The notes: generated by a model from the sequence alone, not told the origin. A DNA stretch of 64,000 bases from Metaphire vulgaris (GCA_018105865.1 CM030859.1:5570343-5634342), one strand, 5' to 3'; positions 9,793 to 20,290 are shown, counted from the first letter of the stretch. Numbers and translations: made by a program.

Positions 9793-10267
9793 GTTCACTA
9801 GCTCTCGCTGACCACATTTGCATAAACAGCTGAGCGCAACTTGACCTATTTATTTTAATTAGATGCATGACGTCACGGAATCGCTTAGGCGATAAGCCTA
9901 ATTATTAATTATGAGTTGAATTATATCTCTTCAATGAAGTTAAGCATGAAATAGTGATACAGATGGCAAAGAAAACATTTACTTATGAAGAACGGTAGTC
10001 ATATACTATACTAGAGTATAATATATAGCGGCCTATACAAATCATCATCATCTCATTTCTAGGCGCATAATTAGACCTAATGCGTCTTGGCTTGTGTACT
10101 AAACAAATATGTTTTAAGAGATGCAAGAAAAGTTTCATGGGAAAGTGTTTCATCATGCATGATTTAAAAATTAAATGTGTAAATTTCGGCTACAGTGTTC
10201 TGTTGACTGTATATTTCTTAGATAGTGTGCCGTGGCTGGAAAAAGTTTGGGAAGCACTGTATTACAG

Positions 10268-10680
10268 GATCAATTATGCATGATTTCTTGTACTTTATTT
10301 TTAATAACATTATACAAAATAACCCAGCTTAAATGAAATGATGACAGAAATTGAGGCAAAAACACTCCAGTGCAGGTGCAGTGGTGCACCTCATCTTAAT
10401 ATGCAAGCATATGTAAATAAACTTATTAGGTCAAGTCAAAGTCCTTCGCTTAGCCTGTATGGTTCATGTATTGGCGCTGATATCTATTTCTATACCTTTC
10501 CACCACTTGTCATTTTTTGTTGCAAAGATACTTTGGTGTAAGTTTTGGCCTGAAATTATGTGAAATCCACATTTGCGAGTACAGAAAAACAAATCAAAAT
10601 ACAATGTATCCTCCTGGATGGGACTTGAAACCACAATTGACATTCAACAGGAACTTCCTCACTCACCATGCTAGCCTTTA
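10268..10680. other. No recognisable feature
   Basis: Short frames on both strands without domain resemblance. Possibly unique intergenic DNA. Confidence 0.5.
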
Positions 10681-10689
10681 GCTGGCAAT

Positions 10690-11005
10690 CCAACCAAACC
10701 CATAGGAAGTAGGGGTGCAGCTGCACCCCCTGGAAAAATTTAAGGGGTTCTCTGCAACCCATGGAAGATGAGGCTGTTTTTGCCTGTCAGGATTTTTGAA
10801 AAGAAAATAAAGGATAAACGAAGAGTGATCCTTTTTTGCTTTTCATGGCTTTTAAAATAAGCTAAATGAATGGCGATGACATTTTTGCTTGTCAGGCTTT
10901 TAAGATAAGCTAAAGGAAGGGTAATGACCTATTTTTGCTTGTCAGGACTTTTAAAAGAAGATAAAATCTGCACCCCCTGCTAAAAATTTGTTCCGATGTG
11001 CCGGA
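10690..11005. mobile_element. MITE-like repeat with TTTTTGCTTGTCAGG units
   Basis: Opens near GGGGTGCAGCTGCACCCCCT and closes near CTGCACCCCCTGCTAAAAAT. Inside are three imperfect tandem units built on TTTTTGCTTGTCAGG plus CTTTTAAAA (about 10767, 10885, 10927). No clean target duplication seen. The same short unit recurs in other elements of the window (see findings). Confidence 0.55.
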
Positions 11006-11217
11006 ATCCAACTGTTATAAGGGTCAGTATTATTCTTTAACCCTTTGTCTCCAACGATTTGTATAAGCAAAAGGTTATGAAACTGGAATACTGGTTTTAT
11101 GAGTACATAGGGTTAAAACTCAAATTGTATTTTCAAGGCTAGTGACACCCAGCGACTGTCCGGTTCAACCATCATTGATGCAGTGCTATATGTCTTGCCA
11201 AATATACCACCTGTCAC

Positions 11218-11753
11218 TAGGGCTGCGCCGCGTAACTCGAGTGATGCGAGTACTCGACTCCAAATTGGAGTCAAGTAATTTTTTGGGAGTCGAGTACTTG
11301 CTTAGAATAACTAAATAGAGAATAGAATAGATAAATAATGACCAAAGAAATTCAGTAAAATTTGGCCTACCTTTCTTTGTTACAAATTATTAATCAGTCT
11401 TATTTAGGTTATTTTTAATCGTTATGCCTCAGTTAGTTAAGATGTTGCCCACAGTGGACCAAGTCTAGTGTGGACCTCACATGTTTTGCCAGTACCGGTA
11501 AAATAGTTTCTGTTCTGTAACTTCTGTTATACTACACGTGAATACGCTTGAATATCCAAAAAATTGATATGTACCGGTAACTGTATCTAGTGTTCTGCTT
11601 TGGTTAAATGAGGGCCATGAGGCAAATAATACGCATTATGTGACGTGTGACATTCGCAAATCATGTATTTCCGGTTTTACGCGAGTACTCGAGTACTCGT
11701 TAAGCTACTCGCCAACTACTCATGTAATAAACTACTTGGTTAGCGCAGCCCTA
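11218..11753. mobile_element. 536-bp hAT-type MITE, TSD CCTGTCAC
   Basis: Exact 8-bp duplications CCTGTCAC at 11210-11217 and 11754-11761. Ends TAGGGCTGCGCCGCG and, inverted, TAGGGCTGCGCTAACC. Both subterminal regions are rich in GAGTACTCG palindromes. Non-coding. Confidence 0.93.
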
Positions 11754-11984
11754 CCTGTCACAGTCATTTGAGGCATGAATGTGCTGTTTGTGCTTTGGGA
11801 TCTGAAGTTCTTCCACTTTCGTTTTACATGATGAGCCATAAAATTCAAATCTTTTTATTTTGGCAATGACTTTGTAAAATTTTAACCAGGCTTGATAAAA
11901 CTCTGCAGCAATGTCTGAGAGAATTCCCAACACTTTTGTGCACAGAATGCTCACCACAGACATTATGACTGTTTTACAAAGCAA
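11751..11984 (-). CDS. Possible uncharacterised protein or exon, 77 codons
   Basis: Minus-strand open frame containing LGILSDIAAEFYQAWLKFYK and VIAKIKRFEFYGSSCK, with ordinary amino-acid composition unlike the repeat-derived frames nearby. An upstream minus-strand AAACAG could act as an acceptor. Its end runs into the hAT MITE, so the C-terminus is not native. I do not recognise a family. It lies just upstream of and opposite to the C6orf120-type gene. Confidence 0.25.
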   Translation of the reverse strand: MLCKTVIMSVVSILCTKVLGILSDIAAEFYQAWLKFYKVIAKIKRFEFYGSSCKTKVEELQIPKHKQHIHASNDCDR

Positions 11985-12227
11985 AACATAACATATTTAT
12001 GCATTTACATGGGATATATTTGACAGCACTAACCATATTTTCTACTTATTTTCCAGGTGATCACTTAATCAGGAGTGAATCTAAATAGAAAAATAATAAG
12101 TTCTATGTTAAATTTATTATTATATTGTATTTACACTGATGTCTTTGATTTACTGTACCTGACAAGTCTTGTATTGTGACATGTGCTTCTTTAGAATCCA
12201 CTTTTCTATCTTTGAAGACTACTTTAT

Positions 12228-12728
12228 ATGTTGATGGAGTGGTGGAGATTGTCACAGGCATATATTTTCATATGGAGCACTTGCATGGCATTCTATGGCT
12301 TATGCACTGAACATCTTGTCTACACATTCTCCAACAGAGTTGGGAGTGGTAATTTTAGCTACTTTAAACTTCACAGAGAAGGATTCATTCGTTTGGTCCT
12401 GACTTCAAATTCAGGAGATGCTGACTTGTACATATCCAGTGCAACACTTTATCCAGACTACAACAACTATGAGCTAAAGTCTGCTACTTGTGGTGAAGAT
12501 TCTGTTGAAGTACCAGTTGAAATGATTCGGCCAGTTGGCATAGGTATATTTGGACATCCATCATCAGAAGTGAGCGAATTTAATCTGTTTGTATATGCTG
12601 ATGATGACAATATACCTGATGGAACACATATAAGCCAACATATTGCTAGCAGCAGTGAGACAGAAGAATCACTTGTTTGGTCAATATTTGTCGGAATATT
12701 AAAGCTTATCTTGGACATTTTAGTATAG
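12228..12728 (+). CDS. C6orf120: C6orf120 / UPF0669 family secreted protein homologue
   Basis: An intact 166-codon single-exon frame aligning over nearly its full length with the animal UPF0669 (human C6orf120) family. Residues about 8-26 are hydrophobic (signal peptide). Then come GSGNFSYFKLHREG (39-52; N-glycosylation sequon NFS at 42-44), GDADLYIS (63-70), YELKSATCG (81-89) and RPVGIGIFGHPS (101-112). The last ~16 residues, SLVWSIFVGILKLILDILV, form a hydrophobic tail as in the family. Known of the family: a small secreted or endomembrane glycoprotein of poorly defined function, encoded in one coding exon in vertebrates. The start at 12228 gives a complete signal peptide; a second Met is two codons on. 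A CAG acceptor at about 12057 fits a non-coding 5' exon. Base use is normal, with no disruptions. It is the clearest host gene in the window. Confidence 0.95.
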   Translation: MLMEWWRLSQAYIFIWSTCMAFYGLCTEHLVYTFSNRVGSGNFSYFKLHREGFIRLVLTSNSGDADLYISSATLYPDYNNYELKSATCGEDSVEVPVEMIRPVGIGIFGHPSSEVSEFNLFVYADDDNIPDGTHISQHIASSSETEESLVWSIFVGILKLILDILV

Positions 12729-12916
12729 AATCAGTTCACAAGCTTTTTGTGCTATTTGTGTACATTTACATATAAATTGTCCACATCTTTGCTTTGCCTT
12801 TTCAACAATAATTTGTAAAAAAATCAGTGTTATAAATTGCCACTAATGCCTTATGAGAAATTTAAAGTTATTTTGTAACTTAATTACAGAATTATTGCAC
12901 AATTTTGATGCTTATG

Positions 12917-13116
12917 AATAAATATAGATAAAATTGATTTAGTTCAGTTTTGCCCCAAGGCACGTAACAGCAATAGATATTTATTGTAAAACAGATATTG
13001 CAAATCATTATTACTTTAACGCTTACCTCTTTGCAAGCATGAAGTGCATATACATTTTGCTATTTCATAAAGCCTCAGTGAAATTAACTTGTATGTTTTC
13101 TATGCTAAAAAATAAA
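12917..13116 (+). promoter_or_regulatory. Candidate poly(A) signals for the C6orf120-type gene
   Basis: AATAAA hexamers lie at 12917-12922 and 13111-13116, 190-390 bases after the stop codon in AT-rich 3' sequence. Confidence 0.45.
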
Positions 13117-13251
13117 TGAACTTTAAATATTTCTGTTTATGATGCTGCCATATGACTATCTATTTGTCTTTAATATTATTTCAGCAGGAGATTCAATTGA
13201 CTGTAAAATTGGTGTTCCATGTGCATCAGTATTTAATTCTATGTTCTAATA

Positions 13252-13514
13252 CAGGGGTGGCCAATAGCATTGGTCCTAATTATACATACATTATTTAGTC
13301 ACGAGTAAGTTCATGTGCTTAATTTGGTGAAATAGTAAATTACTTTAAAATACTGTTTAATTGTAATTGCCACCAGTTACTACTGTTACATGTTTGCAGT
13401 GACTGTCATTACTGTTGAAAACAATGTGAAAAAAGCACCAAAAACCATGTAGCCCTCTGCGTGTTGATCAAAGCTTATAATGGCCCACTTGTAGCAAATG
13501 GTTGGCCACCCCTG
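13252..13514. mobile_element. 263-bp hAT MITE, TSD TTCTAATA
   Basis: Exact 8-bp duplications TTCTAATA at 13244-13251 and 13515-13522. Ends CAGGGGTGGCCAATAG and, inverted, CAGGGGTGGCCAACCATT. Non-coding, inserted just 3' of the C6orf120-type gene. Confidence 0.94.
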
Positions 13515-13892
13515 TTCTAATATAAAAGTTTTGGATGGAAGTCTCGAAATATATTTTCAAGAGTTACTTTATGATTTTTTTCTCTAAATTTTGGAAATAT
13601 TTTTAAAACGGCATCAATTACATTTCACTATTTAATAGCTGATTAATTACACTTTGGCAACAGATTGCATTTATGTTTTATTCTTGCAGAGGCTTTAGTT
13701 ACCCTTAAATAATGCATAACAAGCTAATGCTCAAAGCATTCTATCTTCTTTTCTTAATTTATATCTGCAAAAACAGACTTTTATTTGAAAGTACTTGTAC
13801 ATAGTTGTTTGGTCTATTAGCTACAGAATCAAGTCTTGGTTGTATTTTGTGAATGAGAATAGAAGTTGGAATTGTATTTTATTGGTTTTAAT

Positions 13893-14232
13893 TAGGGCTG
13901 CGGATATTAACGATTAATTAATCGATTAATCGTTAAAATTTTTGATCTTACATTTTCTTGAATTGATCAATTTTTCGATTAAATTTTAATATTTTTAAAA
14001 CTTATTTACTTGAAAACCTACTTAGCATTCTATATTTATATTTAGTTCAGACAACAATAGCGAGTAATGAAAGCAATGCTGCAGTTGAGCATTTAAGGGG
14101 AGAGATGAGGAAGCACTTTTGTTTTGTTTTTAAGCTAACTGCAGACAGCAAAGTAGACAATGCAAGGAGATCAGCTAAAAGCTATGTCATTATTTTAATC
14201 GAAGAAGAAAATTTTAATCGTTACCGGCCCTA
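13893..14232. mobile_element. 340-bp hAT MITE, TSD GTTTTAAT
   Basis: Exact 8-bp duplications GTTTTAAT at 13885-13892 and 14233-14240. Ends TAGGGCTGCGGATATTAACG and, inverted, TAGGGCCGGTAACGATTA. Subterminal ATTAATCGATTAATCG palindromes. An old, interrupted sibling is at 37638-40247. Confidence 0.94.
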
Positions 14233-14601
14233 GTTTTAATTATTTCTCTTATAAATTTACAGGGAAATACCCGGCCCCTACTGACAGGCAAAAGATTGTA
14301 ACACTAGAACAACGATGTTTGTCAATTGACATATATGGCATGCTGTTCATCTGTAATACAAGTGATAAGAAAATCTGAAAGAATTTTAATTTTATTTATT
14401 CAAAGCCTCCTATCGAAAAAGGAAACATCCAGTTTTCAGCATAAACTTCAACTGGTACGGCATCTTATACTTAGAAAGATGGGAGTACATCAACTGACAC
14501 TAGTCCAAACTGAAGATAATGCACCTGGAAATTTTAATGTCAATGCTAACATTTAGGCTTGTATGCTCTTTGTCCTGTTCTTATTTTACATTGTTTGTGC
14601 A

Positions 14602-14838
14602 CAGGGCCGTCGAGAGGGGGCGGGGGGTTAATTCCCATGGCCCGGTGATCTGTAGGGGCTCGAGTATGTCCATAAAATGTTCAATACATGGAATACTATA
14701 TATCATCATGAAGAAAGACTGACAAACAAAAAAGGTCATCACCAGTTTTTCACACCTGAAAGCCTGACAAGCAAAAAAGTCATCACCACTTTCTAGGGGC
14801 TAGTAACTGCTCTGCTTAGGGGCCCGGAATTTCTCTGA
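14602..14838. mobile_element. MITE-like element, CAGGGCCGTCGAGAG end
   Basis: Left end CAGGGCCGTCGAGAGGG. The right side is GGGGCCCGGAATTTCTCTG, a shortened inverse. Two copies of a GACAA(A/G)CAAAAAAGGTCATCACC-like unit lie inside (about 14722 and 14764). No matching target duplication. Related in ends to 36947-37036. Confidence 0.55.
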
Positions 14839-14869
14839 TTGCAAAATTTCAATGATTAGCCAGAAGAGA

Positions 14870-15620
14870 TAAGAATTTGTTTTTGGAGACATGATGTAAA
14901 GAACTAGAAGAAGATAACAAAAAGGTCGAACAAGAGAACTGTTTAAGAATATCAAAGATCTCATGAGAGTCTTATCACTCTAGGATTGGAACAATAAAAG
15001 ATGTAAATGCCAAAGTCCTGATGGAAGGAGAGGAAAATCAACAGGAGATGGGCAGACTACACCAAAGAACTCTACAAAAAGACTGAATACACCTAATGAG
15101 CATGAGAGCAGTGTTACAGATTTAGAACCGGAAATATTGGAATGTGAAGTGAGAAAGGCCATGGAGTGTATAGCAAACAACAAAGCTTCAGGATGCTATG
15201 ATATCCCTATAGAACTACTCAAAAATGTTGAGGATGAGGTCATAAATGTTGTCCATGCAATATGCAAACAAATGTGGAACACATTACAATGGCCAACGGA
15301 CTGGAAAAGATCTTTATATATCCCAAATCTAAAAAAGGAAACTATGGAATGCTCTACTTATTGCACAATTGCCTTAATGCCACATGCTAGCAAAATAATG
15401 CTGAAGGTTGTTCAGACAAAAATGATACAATACAATGGATTTTAGATAGAGAGCTACCAGAAGAACAGGCATGTATTCGGTAAGGAGGAGGCACAAGAGA
15501 TCAGATTGCAAATATACATTGGATCATAGAAAAAAAGGAGAAAATACCAAAAGAGCATATATGTGTGTGTGTGCTTTATAGACTATTCAAAAACTTTTTA
15601 CTGTATAGTTCATACAGTAC
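14870..15620 (+). mobile_element. RTE-type LINE fragment (linker and RT fingers)
   Basis: Broken frames resemble RTE-clade ORF2: RELFKNIKDLMR-like, then DGQTTPKNSTKR (shifted from a WADYTKELY motif), then an open stretch 15137-15445 with AMECIANNKASGCYDIPIEL and WPTDWKRSLYIPNLKKE, and finally an RK-x-R/IDY-like stretch to about 15600. The catalytic YADD part is missing. Several frameshifts. Confidence 0.75.
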
Positions 15621-15639
15621 CTTATTTGCCTACTAAGAA

Positions 15640-15850
15640 ATTTGAGAAGATATTGAGCTAGTGAGTGAGATGCTTCCGGAATGCTACGACAGAGTTGGCT
15701 TTCATAAGCTTCACGAGCAATGAGTTCCTTAGAATCGGATTACCACGTCAAACCGATCTACAGTGTCTCTGATCTTGACAGTCTTGGCTGGAGGAGGAAC
15801 GAGTTGTCACGTGGTCTAGGATTGACAGTATTGAGACCACGCCCGCCGTC
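15640..15850 (-). mobile_element. LINE 3' coding fragment, left of gypsy remnant
   Basis: Minus-strand RPRDNSFLLQPRLSRSE and similar pieces resemble the C-terminal region before the WNSLP motif of CR1/L2-like elements. Probably the same copy as 17115-17370, separated by the gypsy remnant. Confidence 0.5.
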
Positions 15851-15979
15851 CTATTAGGAACATTCTAATGACACTATATCTTACTACTGCTTTTGAGTCG
15901 ACTTTTTTTGGTCGTTTTCTAAATGAGATTCTAAAATATATGCTTTACCTTACGGTTTCAGTGTGCTTCTACATCTATA

Positions 15980-16046
15980 CTTAGACCTAGTGCTATGGTG
16001 TACCATAGCAGTATAGCACTAGGTCTACCATAGCACTAGGTCTAAG
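15980..16046. repeat. 20-bp perfect inverted repeat in LTR-like sequence
   Basis: CTTAGACCTAGTGCTATGGT at 15980-15999 recurs exactly inverted at 16027-16046, with a further partial copy in the loop. It lies just upstream of the apparent LTR end. Confidence 0.85.
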
Positions 16047-16085
16047 TGTAGTTAGTCCCTGGCATCCGTTACATGGTGTCAGTTC
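16047..16085 (+). promoter_or_regulatory. LTR end and putative primer-binding site
   Basis: Sequence ending CCCTGGCATCCGTTACA is followed by TGGTGTCAGTTCG, the usual type of gypsy primer-binding site directly after an LTR. The same LTR end, with small changes, recurs at about 17082-17114 (CCCTGACATCCGTTACA). Confidence 0.6.
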
Positions 16086-16141
16086 GTTAGTAAAGTTAGT
16101 TTAAGATAAACATTATCGATAGGCTACAGTTTTGTGTTGTA

Positions 16142-17083
16142 ATGGCCACACCATCTCAAATTCAGCTTCCCGCAAAACTGAACTCGCAAGCGTCCAACCT
16201 AGAAAGCGAATTCAAAAGATTTCACAGTCAATGGCTTAACTATGCCAAAGCTGCTAAAATCGATCAGGAAGAACCCGACTGTCAGGCTGCAATTCTCCTA
16301 GCGGACGTCCCACGGACGCCTACTACGTGTACGAGACCATGAATGACTCACGGATGCTGAGAGGACGAGCACTATGTCACTATTGGATGCCTTCAAGCGC
16401 TATTGCGTCTGTGACGTCAGTGAAGTCTACGAGCATTACGTCTTTCGTTGCAGAAAGCAGATGCCAGATGAATCGATCGATTGTTACATCGCCGACTTAC
16501 GGAGACTGGTTCGCTCGTGCAGTTTCGGCGATGCGGGAGAGTCGATGAGCCGTGACCGGATCGTTATCGGGATCAACGATGACGACACACGAAAGAAGCT
16601 TCTAGGCACGAAAGGCCTAGATTTGGGAAAACTATAGGCATCTGCAGAGCGCAGGAGGCAACTTCGCGTAACTTCAAAGCGATGACGTCGCCTGAGGAAG
16701 TGAACGTCCTCCATCGCGATTCTACGCCCTGCGGAAACGGCAGACGTCAGCAGCGCGAGTGCGGAGGGGAAAATGGTTTCCGATGACGCGACGCTCGAGA
16801 TCAGAGTCAGCGACGAAGCCACTTCATCATCGCCCTGAAGGAGGTACGTCTCTATCTCGCAACTCATGTCAATACTGTGGTCGATCTCACGACCGCGGAC
16901 GCTTCAACTACCCTTTTTCTAACGCCACCTGTCGAACATGTGCAAAAAGGCCATTATGCGGCTATCTGTCAAAGAAGCGCCCCCACGGTTAGCGTGAAAC
17001 AGCTAACAGACGATTTTGAATCGGTATTCGTTCTCAACTCGACTGACTGCACGCACATCTTGGTGAACGATCAGCGTGTTTAA
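16142..17083 (+). pseudogene. Ty3/gypsy-type Gag remnant
   Basis: The frame opens at ATG 16142 with a short PAKLNSQASNLESEFKRF start, about 60 bases after the primer-binding site. After a frameshift near 16330 it continues (16374-16637) with LDAFKRYC, HYVFRCRKQMPDESIDCY, LRRLVRSCSFG and RDRIVIGINDDDTRKKLLG, the classic gypsy Gag core. A stop at about 16635 and more shifts follow. The nucleocapsid region shows CQYCGRSHDRGR then, in another frame, GHYAAICQRS and VSVKQLTDDFESVFVL (about 16865-17040). Pol is missing: the sequence joins straight to an LTR end, so most of the element was deleted. Confidence 0.85.
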
Positions 17084-17114
17084 GTGTAGTCTAGTCCCTG
17101 ACATCCGTTACACG
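17082..17114 (+). repeat. Second copy of gypsy LTR end
   Basis: TAAGTGTAGTCTAGTCCCTG followed by ACATCCGTTACA closely repeats 16041-16073. This confirms that the internal region collapsed from gag to the 3' LTR. Confidence 0.7.
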
Positions 17115-17370
17115 AGTAGCTCCTCATAACTGCATGATTCGGGTCTAGAACGACCGTCATTCAACGTTCTTCCCCAGACAAGTGAGACATGTAGTTCAAG
17201 GCTCGGTAAGTGAACAGGCACAACTTGAAGATGACGCTTTCGGGAATTCGAAGCCAATGAGGCTTGTCTCTGAAGAGAGACGTTACATGGTCATTCAAAA
17301 GACAGCCGAAGATCACACAGGCCAAAACGTTCAGGACTGAGTGTAGGCGATTCACCTATGTCCGGCTGGC
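17115..17370 (-). mobile_element. CR1/L2-like LINE fragment
   Basis: Minus-strand RLHSVLNVLACVIFG, DKPHWLRIPESVIFKLCLF and TYRALNYMSHLSG match the region between LDYCNS and WNSLP in the LINEs at 38098-38433 and 41509-41889. Likely continues at 15640-15850. Confidence 0.75.
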
Positions 17371-17374
17371 CAAG

Positions 17375-17770
17375 AACTCTTATAATCATCATCACTATCT
17401 TTGGTTTACGAAGCCGGTTGTGGCCGTTGCGATCACTCTCCACTGTTCTCGATCTTGTGCTCTCGATCTTGTGCAGCTTCATGCGTCTCTGTAGGTGTTA
17501 ATCCACAGTCATGGAATATTTGGTTTAACCACCTAAATGATTGTCTCCCTCGCATACGCTTCCAAGAGTCCGAGGGTCGGTTACCACTATCAATATGGCA
17601 TCCGGCAATCGGTTATCATTGCTGGGATGTTTTCTGGAAGCCTTGTTACATGACCGAAAGGCCCAAGTCGACGTGGGCTTACAGATGGGCTGAATTTGGT
17701 TTGACCGGTGCCTTTGGGAATATCCTCGTTCTGAACGAAGTCATAGGCCTACCATTGGACACCCAGGATC
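17375..17770 (-). mobile_element. RTE-like LINE C-terminus with ATC-rich 3' end
   Basis: Minus-strand pieces read RPSDSWKRMRGRQSFRWLNQ, then GLTPTETHEAAQDREH and RSQRPQPAS, ending in Asp codons from an ATC tract at 17385-17397. This is the RGRPRKRW ... AQDR-x-W ... DDD pattern of RTE C-termini, decayed. Confidence 0.6.
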
Positions 17771-18212
17771 TGGGTTAAGCTTCCTGCTATCTGCTCATTA
17801 TGTTTTTCCGTCCGTTCATATTTGCCACTAACACTATGGTCATTGCTGTCAAATTTATACAATACCATGTAAGCGAATAATTATGATGTGCTTTGTTTCG
17901 TGACATATTTTTGCTGCAAATAAAATATATTCAGTGTTGGGAATGATCTTAGATCATATAATCTAAGATCACAATTCATGATCTTTGACTTTTGATCTAG
18001 ATAAGTTTTTAATAGGGATCTTTGAATCTGACTTTTAATCCCTTTTTCGGTGATTTTGATCTTTATTATCAACAGAAGTAGCCGAAGATCAAATTATACG
18101 TATTCTCCCAACTAAGTGATCGTATGGTATACTAGTCAGGTGTAATAACATCTGAAATATTATTTAAAATACAACAAACTGATAATTTATCCTTTGAAAC
18201 ATCACTAATTTA

Positions 18213-18557
18213 GGTTAGGTTAGGTTAAAAAGTCAATTTATATAGCGCAAAACTATGACAGAAGAGTCAAAGGCTAGAGCGCTTTACATTAATACGAGGT
18301 CTCGAAGAAATAAGTTTGAAGTTTCCTTGCGAACGAATCAAGATTGGACTCTCTAGTCATGTGGCCAGGTAATGCGTTCCAAAGAATGGGGTTTCCACAC
18401 TTGAACGACCTCTCGCCGAATTTTGCCGTTCTAGACGGAGGAGGAACGTTAGTTGCAGACGCCTGTCGGTAGACGATGGTCTCAGGACCAAAGACGCCAG
18501 GTAGTCCGGTAAAGCTGGATCGTGCAGAGCTCTGAACGTGAGGATACACCTCTTGTA
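18213..18557 (-). mobile_element. CR1/L2-like LINE (3' part), left piece
   Basis: Minus strand: YKRCILTFRALHDPALPDYL, then shifted PPPSRTAKFGERSFKCGNPI and LWNALPGHMTRESNLDSF, then a 3' UTR ending GCGCTATATAAATTGAC and a (TAACC)n tail. It continues exactly at 19914 on the other side of the inserted LINE. Confidence 0.9.
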
Positions 18558-19910
18558 CATTACAGACCTATATCCAACTTGAAATTTTTATCAAAGATTC
18601 TCGAGAGAGTGGTTGCAAATCAAATTCATGCCCATCTGTCTTCAAATGACCTTTTTCTTCACTTTCAGTCAGCATACCGTAAATATCATTCTACTGAAAC
18701 TGCTCTGCTCTCTGTCCACGATCATATCATAAATGCAATGGATGATGGCAAGGTCACTGCATTAATACTTCTTGATCTATCAGCAGCTTTTGATACTGTG
18801 GATCATTCCATCCTCCTACACCGTCTCCAACACTGGTTTGGTCTTTCTGATTCAGCACTGCTCCTCTCTTGTTCACTTTATACACGACTCCTCTTGGCTC
18901 ATTACTGTCAAACCACCACCTGGATTACCACCTATATGCAGATGATACTCAGATCTTTATTTCATTTGATAAGTCTTCATCAGAATCTTCATTGGAAACT
19001 ATTTCTCAAGCATTCTCTCATATTCAGTCCTGGATGGATTCAAACAAATTGCTTTTAAACCCGGCCAAAACTGAATTTTTACTGTTAGGCACAAAGCCCC
19101 AGCTCAAGAAACTTGATTCTATAAACTCTATTAAACTTGGTGATTCAACTATTTCTGTAAGTAGTTCTGCACGGGATCTAGGAGTGATTTTTGATTCCAC
19201 ACTTTCTTTCTCAACTCACACAAATAGCATTTGTAAAGTAGCTCACTACCACCTTCGTGATTTGTATCGTATTAAGAAATTTCTGAATAAATCTGCATTA
19301 ATGCTTTTGGCAAATGCCTTAGTGTCCAGTCGTCTTGATTATTGCAACTCCCTTCTTTTTGGCATTTCTAAATCAAACCTGGCTAAACTCCAACGAGTTC
19401 AAAATTCATTTGCTCGGGTAGTTTCAAAAACCCCAAAACGTGAGCACATAACCCCAGTCCGTAAGGGTCTTCACTGGCTTCCAATTAAAGAAAGGATAGA
19501 CTTTAAAATCTGCCTTCAGGTATACAAAACACTTTACTACAAGGAACCCAGTTACCTTCTTTCAAACCTTTCTGTACAAGCAAACAAATACTCGACTAGA
19601 TCCTCGTCTGCAATAGTTCTCTCCATCCCACATACTCGGACAGTTCTTGGTTCTCGTGCTTTCTCAGTGGCTGCCCCAAAACTCTGGAACTCATTGCCTC
19701 AGCATGTTCGCATTGCAAATTCATTACAAATTTTTAGACCAACCCCATCTTTTTGACCGGGCTTATCCACCATAGACTGTCACCCGTTTGTCCGGCCAGA
19801 TACCCTGGATTTGACCTGGATCTTTAGTGATTTGGATTTGGTGTGCCATCGGTTGATGCTCCTGTGCATTATGAAAGTGGTGCTATAGAAGTTTAAGATT
19901 AGATTAGATT
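18558..19910 (+). mobile_element. CR1/L2-like LINE, 5'-truncated, recent nested insertion
   Basis: Plus-strand RT begins HYRPISNLKFLSKILERVV, then AYRKYHSTETALL and LLDLSAAFDTVDHSILL. A deletion of about 40 codons near 18868 removes the VPQGSVLGP region and shifts frame. The second frame (18869-19756) carries YHLYADDTQIFISF, LLLNPAKTEFLLLGTK, ARDLGVIFDSTLSFSTH, SSRLDYCNSLLFGI, LHWLPIKERIDFKIC and APKLWNSLPQHVR. The 3' end is GTGCTATAGAAGTTTAA plus (GATTA)n. It entered the minus-strand LINE between 18557 and 19911 with a short TTGTA duplication. Confidence 0.92.
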
Positions 19911-19913
19911 GTA

Positions 19914-20290
19914 GGCAATACATTCCGGGATACGAAGCCAATGTAGCTTCTCTTTCAGAAAAGGGAGATGTGCTCTCCCCGTCGAACTCCGAAGATCATC
20001 CGGGCAGAGGCATTAAGAACCGTCTGCAGCCGGCTAAGCTGGTCGTTGGGCAGGCCCCAGAAAATACTGTTACAATAGTCGACCCTGTGATAATGAAAGC
20101 ACGTACTAGAAGAGTCGTCGCCGAGGTCGGTAGGTGACGGCGAATCTCCCTGATCCGCCGCAGCGGATCAGGGATAGCAGGACCGATATGGACGTCAAAC
20201 GCGAGCGATGCATCGAAGTGGACCCCAAGAGGCGCACTTCGGAGGAGGGAAGGACGTGCTCTCCATCGATCAGGAATTTATTGCCAACCA
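19914..20290 (-). mobile_element. CR1/L2-like LINE (3' part), right piece
   Basis: Minus strand shows HYHRVDYCNSIFWGLPNDQL, NASARMIFGVRRGEHISPF-like and LHWLRIPECIAY in shifting frames. The last codons join in frame to KRC at 18557 when the inserted LINE is removed. Confidence 0.85.

Larger units (their letters stand above)
7513..10259. mobile_element. hAT-type element with THAP and SAP-like ORFs, TSD TATTACAG
   Basis: Exact 8-bp duplications TATTACAG lie at 7505-7512 and 10260-10267. Termini are CAGTGCTTCCCAACCTGTGTG and, inverted at the right, CAGTGCTTCCCAAACTTTTTC, typical hAT ends. Just inside the left end is a THAP-domain pseudogene (7780-8139, +). Inside the right end is a short minus-strand frame with a SAP-like motif (9643-9792). 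The two face inward. The middle was overwritten by a MITE (8157-8297) and a LINE (about 8480-9490), so the rest of any transposase is gone. Confidence 0.85.
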
